From CAZKRU01 sp964555235 (GTDB taxonomy: Bacteria; Verrucomicrobiota; Verrucomicrobiia; Methylacidiphilales; CAMAQI01), in the NCBI GenBank assembly GCA_964555235.1, contig CAZKRU010000063.1:1-25685 (forward strand): 25,685 bases of DNA, read 5' to 3'. Of the stretch, positions 21,356-25,685 are shown piece by piece. The notes below the pieces were generated by a model. The model had not been told where the DNA came from and searched no databases. It was given only the letters and a program-made list of their open reading frames with translations. Every line of letters starts with the position of its first letter. Within the stretch, counting starts at the first letter, position 1. The translations under genes and the position numbers were made by a program.

Positions 21356-23371
21356 GTGATCGCGCATCGAGATGTATTCCCTTCGGATTTCCCGCAGGAA
21401 GTGGAGGATTTTTTCTCTGCTTCCGGACGTCTCTCGCATGCTCATAAATTTGAATACCGCCGTCCCCAACAGGAGATGGCCGTTGCCGTCGCCGGAGCGT
21501 TGGAAACTCAATCACATCTTCTGGTTGAAGCAGGAACCGGCGTTGGGAAAAGCCTCGCCTATCTGATTCCCTCCCTGCTCTACGCAAAAGCGCATCAACG
21601 CAAAGCAGTCTTCTCCACCCACACGATCAATCTTCAAGAACAGCTCTTTCTCAAAGATTTTCCGCTGGTCCGAAAACTCCTCGATGAAGAGGTTCCTGTC
21701 GTTCTCATGAAAGGACGCCAGAACTATCTCTGCTCGCGACGACTCGAACGCGCGATGCGACATCCCGGAGATCTCTTTGTCTCCAGCGAAGTCGCCGAGC
21801 TCAAACGAATCTGGGACTGGCATCTCACCACCAAGGACGGCACCCTTTCCGATTTCAAACTCCCCCCGAATCCGAAAGTCTGGGCGCAGGTCTGCAGCGA
21901 ATCCCATCTCTGCACCCCACGCACCTGCGGAAACAATCCGCGTTGTTTTTATCAAGCTGCCCGCCAACAAGCCGTTCTCGCCCCTGCGGTCATCGTCAAT
22001 CATTCCCTCTTTTTCAGCCTCATCAGCCGGGAGCCCGAAGAACACCTCGAGGAAGTCGGTTATCTTTTCGCCAATGACTTCGTCGTCTTTGACGAAGCCC
22101 ACACCATCGAAAACGTCGCCTCCCGTCACCTCGGCCTCTCGGTTTCACATGGAGGCATTCGCTACCTTCTCCATCGACTCTACAATCCGAAAACCCAGAA
22201 AGGGCTCTTTCAACTCATGCGACGAGGGGATTCCGTTCGCTCCGTCGTTGAAGCGCTCGACACCACTGACACTTTTTTTCAACGGCTCGGCGAAGCGGCT
22301 CCGTTTAAGCAGGGAAACGAAATTCGCATCACCCGACCCGACGTGGTGGAAGATCTGCTCAGCCTTCCCCTCGCCAAACTTCACCGAAATCTCCTCGACT
22401 GTGCCGATCAATGCGAGGACGAAGATCAGACTTCCGAACTTCAGGAAAGCGCGCGACGGGTCGCCTCGTTGCGCTGTGAAATCGGTACCTTTCTCTCTCA
22501 GTCTGAAGACGATCATGTCTATTGGGTGGAGCGCACCGGTAAAACCGGAAACGATCTCCAACTCCAAGCCTCTCCGATCGACGTTGCGCCGCACTTACAG
22601 AAAATGCTCTTTCGTCCCGACCATACCGCCATCTTCACCAGTGCCACGCTCTCCGTCGGAAAAGGTCTCAGTTATTTTCAAAAGCGAATCGGCGGACTCG
22701 AAGCTCGCTCCCTCCAACTCGCTTCTCCGTTCAATTATCCAGAACAGATGAAAGTCTACGTTCCGAAGCAAATGCCCGAACCGTCGGATACCGAGGCCTA
22801 CGAAGCCGCTCTGGCCCGCTGGATCAAATACTTTGTCAAAATGACGGACGGAAAAGCCCTCGTCCTCTTCACCAGTCATCGCACCCTGCAACATCTCACC
22901 GCCGAGCTTCGTCCTTTTTTCAATCAACGACGCACGACGCTCCTTTCCCAAGCTGACCCAACGCCGCGCCATCTCCTTCTGAAAGAATTCAAAGAAGACA
23001 CCCAATCCGTTCTGTTCGGCACCGACAGCTTCTGGCAAGGCGTGGATGTCCCGGGCGAATCTCTCAGCAACGTCATCATCACGCGACTCCCGTTCGCCGT
23101 TCCCGACCATCCACTCATCCAATCCAAACTGGAACACATTCAGACTCAAGGCGGCGATCCCTTTCGCGAATACTCCCTCCCGGAAGCCATCTTAAAATTC
23201 CGACAAGGAATCGGCCGCCTCATTCGTACCGCCGAAGATAAAGGCATCGTCGCCATCCTCGACAATCGAATCCTTACCAAAGCCTACGGCAAAGCCTTTT
23301 TTGCCGTACTCCCCGAGTGCCCGGTTGAAATCGTCAAAGACCCTGAGCGGCCGACATCGTTTCGAGGCTAA
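21356..23371 (+). CDS. DinG-type ATP-dependent helicase with predicted iron-sulfur cluster
   Basis: A 671-residue superfamily 2 helicase of the DinG/XPD group, which unwinds DNA 5' to 3' and acts on structured DNA, forks or R-loops. The Walker A motif is EAGTGVGKS (K65), the DEAH box is at 246-249, motif Ia is STHTINLQEQ, and motif VI is QGIGRLIR (Q617-R624). Four cysteines fit the cluster ligands: C126, C186, C191 and C197, with the same x4 and x5 spacing as E. coli DinG. SATL (motif III-like) and DSFWQGVDVPG (motif V) are present. The start is a GTG at 21356; a stop lies just upstream in frame and no better start is visible. The GxxExxY element begins 4 bp after its stop. Confidence 0.92.
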   Translation: MIAHRDVFPSDFPQEVEDFFSASGRLSHAHKFEYRRPQQEMAVAVAGALETQSHLLVEAGTGVGKSLAYLIPSLLYAKAHQRKAVFSTHTINLQEQLFLKDFPLVRKLLDEEVPVVLMKGRQNYLCSRRLERAMRHPGDLFVSSEVAELKRIWDWHLTTKDGTLSDFKLPPNPKVWAQVCSESHLCTPRTCGNNPRCFYQAARQQAVLAPAVIVNHSLFFSLISREPEEHLEEVGYLFANDFVVFDEAHTIENVASRHLGLSVSHGGIRYLLHRLYNPKTQKGLFQLMRRGDSVRSVVEALDTTDTFFQRLGEAAPFKQGNEIRITRPDVVEDLLSLPLAKLHRNLLDCADQCEDEDQTSELQESARRVASLRCEIGTFLSQSEDDHVYWVERTGKTGNDLQLQASPIDVAPHLQKMLFRPDHTAIFTSATLSVGKGLSYFQKRIGGLEARSLQLASPFNYPEQMKVYVPKQMPEPSDTEAYEAALARWIKYFVKMTDGKALVLFTSHRTLQHLTAELRPFFNQRRTTLLSQADPTPRHLLLKEFKEDTQSVLFGTDSFWQGVDVPGESLSNVIITRLPFAVPDHPLIQSKLEHIQTQGGDPFREYSLPEAILKFRQGIGRLIRTAEDKGIVAILDNRILTKAYGKAFFAVLPECPVEIVKDPERPTSFRG

Positions 23372-23375
23372 TATC

Positions 23376-23839
23376 AATTTAACCACGGAATTCACGGAAG
23401 ACACGGAAATGTCTATGCTTAAATTCGAGACAGAAAGCTATCAGATCCGGGGAGCAATTTTCGAGGTTTACCGTGAGATCGGCTGTGGGTTTTTAGAGGC
23501 AGTTTATCAGGAGTGTCTTGAAAAAGAGTTTCGCTTGAAAGGGATCTCGTTTATTACTCAACCGAGCCTGAGCCTCCAATATAAAGGAGAAGCACTGACT
23601 CAAATTTACAAACCTGATTTTATCTGTTTTGAATCAATCATCCTCGAAATTAAAGCGGCTAAAGAATTGGCAAACGAACATCGTGCTCAAGTCCATAATT
23701 ATCTTAAAGCGACCGGCCTCGAACTTGGAATACTGGTCAACTTTGGTCACTACCCAAAAGTCGAAATCGAACGAATCGTCCGATGAAAAGGTCTAAAAAC
23801 AAAAACTTCCGTGTCTTCCGTGAATTCCGTGGTTAAATT
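23376..23839. mobile_element. 464-bp inverted-repeat element carrying a GxxExxY gene
   Basis: The ends 23376-23408 and 23807-23839 are perfect 33-bp inverted repeats. Each arm has three units (CCACGGAATT, CACGGAAGA, CACGGAA) preceded by AATTTAA. The arms exactly frame one gene: its first ATG abuts the left arm, and 20 bp separate the stop from the right arm. No target-site duplication is obvious. It lies between the dinG-like and CgeB-like genes (4 bp and 18 bp from them). Mobility is an inference from structure. Confidence 0.7.
23409..23786 (+). CDS. GxxExxY protein (PDDEXK_3 nuclease-like family)
   Basis: A 125-residue protein. The family signature GxxExxY is G27-FLEAVY33, within REIGCGFLEAVYQECLEKEF. 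A nuclease-like core follows: D70 (YKPDF), E80 and K82 (ILEIKAAKEL), then Q-VHNYLKATG, which matches the PD-(D/E)xK fold. The family is widespread but its biological role is not established. The start is ATG 23409 or 23415; the GGA at the end of the left inverted repeat gives better spacing for the second, so the repeat may supply the ribosome binding site. The open frame extends back to 23301, but that part is the repeat read through (TTEFTEDTE) plus antisense dinG sequence. All predicted catalytic residues are intact. Confidence 0.88.
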   Translation: MSMLKFETESYQIRGAIFEVYREIGCGFLEAVYQECLEKEFRLKGISFITQPSLSLQYKGEALTQIYKPDFICFESIILEIKAAKELANEHRAQVHNYLKATGLELGILVNFGHYPKVEIERIVR

Positions 23840-23857
23840 CTGCTTCATAAACCCACG

Positions 23858-25685
23858 ATGACTTCGTCCCTTCCCAACTTCAAAATCTGGCTCGCTTACG
23901 TCTCCTACCCCGTAACGACCGCCGTCTATCTCGAACGGGCCTTTCGAAAAATCGCCACGGTTCGCACCCTCGGGCCGAAAGTGGATCAAGCGATGCTCCA
24001 AAAGTGGGGAATTGCCGATTCTTTAAAACTGCCGATCACCGATCAAAATATCCCAACAGATTTCGAAGTCGACCTGAAGGAGATTCTCGCCAAAACTCCC
24101 AAGGAAGAACATCCCGATCTCTTTCTATGGGTTGAATCCGTCCCGGGCTTCCATCCCAAAAATCTCGAGGCCCTCCGTTGTCCCACCGCCTGCTACATGA
24201 TCGATACCCACATCAATACCGAGTGGCATCCGGCGTGGGCACGATTATTCGACTACACTTTTGTCGCCCATCGCGACTTTGTTCCTCTCTTTCAGAAAGC
24301 TGGATGCCCGCGCGTCAACTGGCTTCCGGTCGCTTGCGATCCGGAGATTCATCGAAAGTTTCCTACCGAAAAATGCTACGAAATCGGTTTTGTTGGCGCT
24401 CCGCACCCCGGCTTCCCTCGTCATCAACTCCTCGATGAAATCCGTAAGCGCTATCCGCTCCATCAGGAACGATGTTTCTGGACGGAGATGGCAGAAGTCT
24501 TTTCCAAATCAAAACTCGTTTTCAATCGCACCGTCAAAAGCGATCTGAACATGCGCGTTTTCGAGACGCTCTCCACTGGCTCCGCCCTTCTCACCGATGA
24601 TCCCGGCGATGTCTGTGGTCTTCGCGATCTTTTCACCGATGGCCAGGATTTGATTCTTTACAACGACTCGAATCTCTTTGAGAAAATTGATGATTACTTA
24701 AAAAATGATGCCGAGCGAGAGAAGATCGCCCGAGCAGGAATGGAAAAAGCACATCGCGCTCACACCTACGATCACCGGGCTCAAGCTCTACTCAATGTCG
24801 TTCTCGGCCAAGCCTTCGCCACTCCGAGCGCCCAGGAATGGCGTACTCAATCCGAAAACAAACCAACGGAAGCACCGAAACTTTCGTTTCCGTTTTTTCT
24901 CCCCAAAAACCAATCACTTCCTCCGACTCCACTCCTTCCTCCCCCGGGACTTTCGCCGGATTTCAAAATCTGGCTTGCTTATGTTTCCTACCCGGTCACA
25001 ACCGCCGTTTATTTTGAACGTGCCCTGCGAAAAATCGCCACGGTTTACACGTGTGGCCCTACCATCGATCAAACAACCCTCGAGGATTGGGGAATCGAAA
25101 AGGATCTCAAACTTCCCATTCACGACCTCGACATCACGCTCTCTTTCGAACCGAATATGCCGAAAGTCTTGGAGCAAGCCCCTCCGGGAGTCGATCCGGA
25201 TCTTTACCTTTGGATTGAATCCGTCAGCGGCTATTTTCCGAGAAACCTCAGCGCGCTCACTTGCCCCAAAGCCTGTTACCTCATCGACACCCATATTCAT
25301 CTCGAATGGCATCTCCTTTGGGCGACGCAATTCGATTACATCTTTCTGGCACAGCGCGAGTATGTGGAAATTTTTCGTGCGAAAGGCTTAACCCGCACTT
25401 ATTGGCTTCCCCTTGCCTGCGATCCGGAAATCCATCGAAAATCGCCTGGCGAAAAAATTCATGAAGTCGGTTTTGTCGGCTCCCCCAATCCCGGACTTCC
25501 GCGCCAACAACTCTTGGATAAAATTGCCGCGCGCTATCCGACCCACCGCGAACGCTGTTTCTGGACCGACATGGCCGAGGTCTTTTCTCGCTCGAAGCTC
25601 GTCTTTAATCGGGCCGTGAAAAACGATTTAAACATGCGCGTCTTCGAAGCGCTCTCCACGGGCTCTGCCCTTCTCACCGATGATC
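23858..25685 (+). CDS. CgeB-like glycosyltransferase with two tandem domains (partial, runs off the window)
   Basis: A frame without stops runs from ATG 23858 to the window edge (609 residues seen). Domain 1 (about 7-330) starts FKIWLAYVSYPVTTAVYLER and has the C-terminal glycosyltransferase pattern NMRVFETLSTGSALLTDD, then GLRDLFTDGQDLILYND and EREKIARAGMEKAHRAHTYDH. This is the CgeB / Glyco_trans_1_2 type, which likely transfers sugars from nucleotide sugars to a surface or spore-type target. A proline-rich linker (about 333-366) leads to domain 2, which begins at residue 368 with nearly the same sequence (DFKIWLAYVSYPVTTAVYFE). Domain 2 is cut at the point matching STGSALLTDD of domain 1. 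The two domains are clearly similar, so an internal duplication is likely, and more copies may follow. The acceptor is unknown. Confidence 0.8.
   Translation, partial: MTSSLPNFKIWLAYVSYPVTTAVYLERAFRKIATVRTLGPKVDQAMLQKWGIADSLKLPITDQNIPTDFEVDLKEILAKTPKEEHPDLFLWVESVPGFHPKNLEALRCPTACYMIDTHINTEWHPAWARLFDYTFVAHRDFVPLFQKAGCPRVNWLPVACDPEIHRKFPTEKCYEIGFVGAPHPGFPRHQLLDEIRKRYPLHQERCFWTEMAEVFSKSKLVFNRTVKSDLNMRVFETLSTGSALLTDDPGDVCGLRDLFTDGQDLILYNDSNLFEKIDDYLKNDAEREKIARAGMEKAHRAHTYDHRAQALLNVVLGQAFATPSAQEWRTQSENKPTEAPKLSFPFFLPKNQSLPPTPLLPPPGLSPDFKIWLAYVSYPVTTAVYFERALRKIATVYTCGPTIDQTTLEDWGIEKDLKLPIHDLDITLSFEPNMPKVLEQAPPGVDPDLYLWIESVSGYFPRNLSALTCPKACYLIDTHIHLEWHLLWATQFDYIFLAQREYVEIFRAKGLTRTYWLPLACDPEIHRKSPGEKIHEVGFVGSPNPGLPRQQLLDKIAARYPTHRERCFWTDMAEVFSRSKLVFNRAVKNDLNMRVFEALSTGSALLTDD

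Noticed and set aside
21174..21359. 61-residue open frame before the helicase gene
   Set aside because: No family similarity, no ribosome binding site, and it overlaps the helicase start; composition looks random.
21777..22751. 324-residue open frame on the plus strand within dinG
   Set aside because: It is a shadow frame of the helicase gene: Ser/Pro/Lys-rich and without motifs.
23301..23408. Upstream extension of the GxxExxY frame
   Set aside because: It overlaps dinG and then reads the inverted repeat as the peptide TTEFTEDTE; the family starts after it.

Overview
This window looks like a chromosomal segment of a Gram-negative bacterium of the PVC group, most likely Verrucomicrobiota. 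That is an inference from gene content: an LpxC-FabZ fusion followed by lpxA (outer-membrane lipid A synthesis), a secretin, a short RecO, many intergenic inverted repeats, and a GxxExxY gene set between long inverted repeats. No rRNA, tRNA or phage block was seen. Most genes are housekeeping genes and the accessory content is in small pieces.

Layout. 1-1227: a minus-strand pair, HAD phosphatase and recO, whose recO 3' end lies in a dispersed palindromic repeat. 1432-3530: lpxC-fabZ and lpxA. 3544-3611: a two-hairpin repeat between convergent genes. 3626-5020: a disulfide oxidoreductase of the Lpd type. 5271-9370: a minus-strand glycolysis/secretion operon, gap-pgk-tpiA-secG-GNAT. 9503-11539: cstA. 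11567-12441: a string of very small genes, including three unknowns with gaps of 4-5 nt. 12501-14739: a GspD-like secretin and a small membrane protein. 14852-15591: rpoZ and smpB. 15796-16311: a bifunctional-nuclease-domain protein. 16465-18222: argS. 18559-19684: a small membrane protein, rsfS and a small hypothetical. 19715-20355: a VapBC/FitAB-type toxin-antitoxin pair with a clear promoter and operator. 20736-21029: a small membrane gene apparently broken by an early stop, with an 18-bp palindrome upstream. 21356-23371: a DinG-type helicase. 23376-23839: a GxxExxY gene between perfect 33-bp inverted repeats. 23858 to the end: a CgeB-like protein with two tandem glycosyltransferase domains, cut by the window edge.

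The most interesting signal is the non-coding repeat system. Several intergenic loci carry the same design: three tandem ~9-bp units (CACGGAAxx, CACAAAGGx, CGCGAAACA, CGCAGAGAA types), usually present as an inverted pair. One pair encloses the GxxExxY gene. The others are empty, and three of them also carry a shared 70-110 bp module ending in GGGGGCGAAGGGGGGCACAA. A second dispersed family begins TGGTAGGG and forms palindromes. Together these suggest a family of small, possibly mobile elements with one gene-bearing member and several non-autonomous relatives. The mobility is inference.
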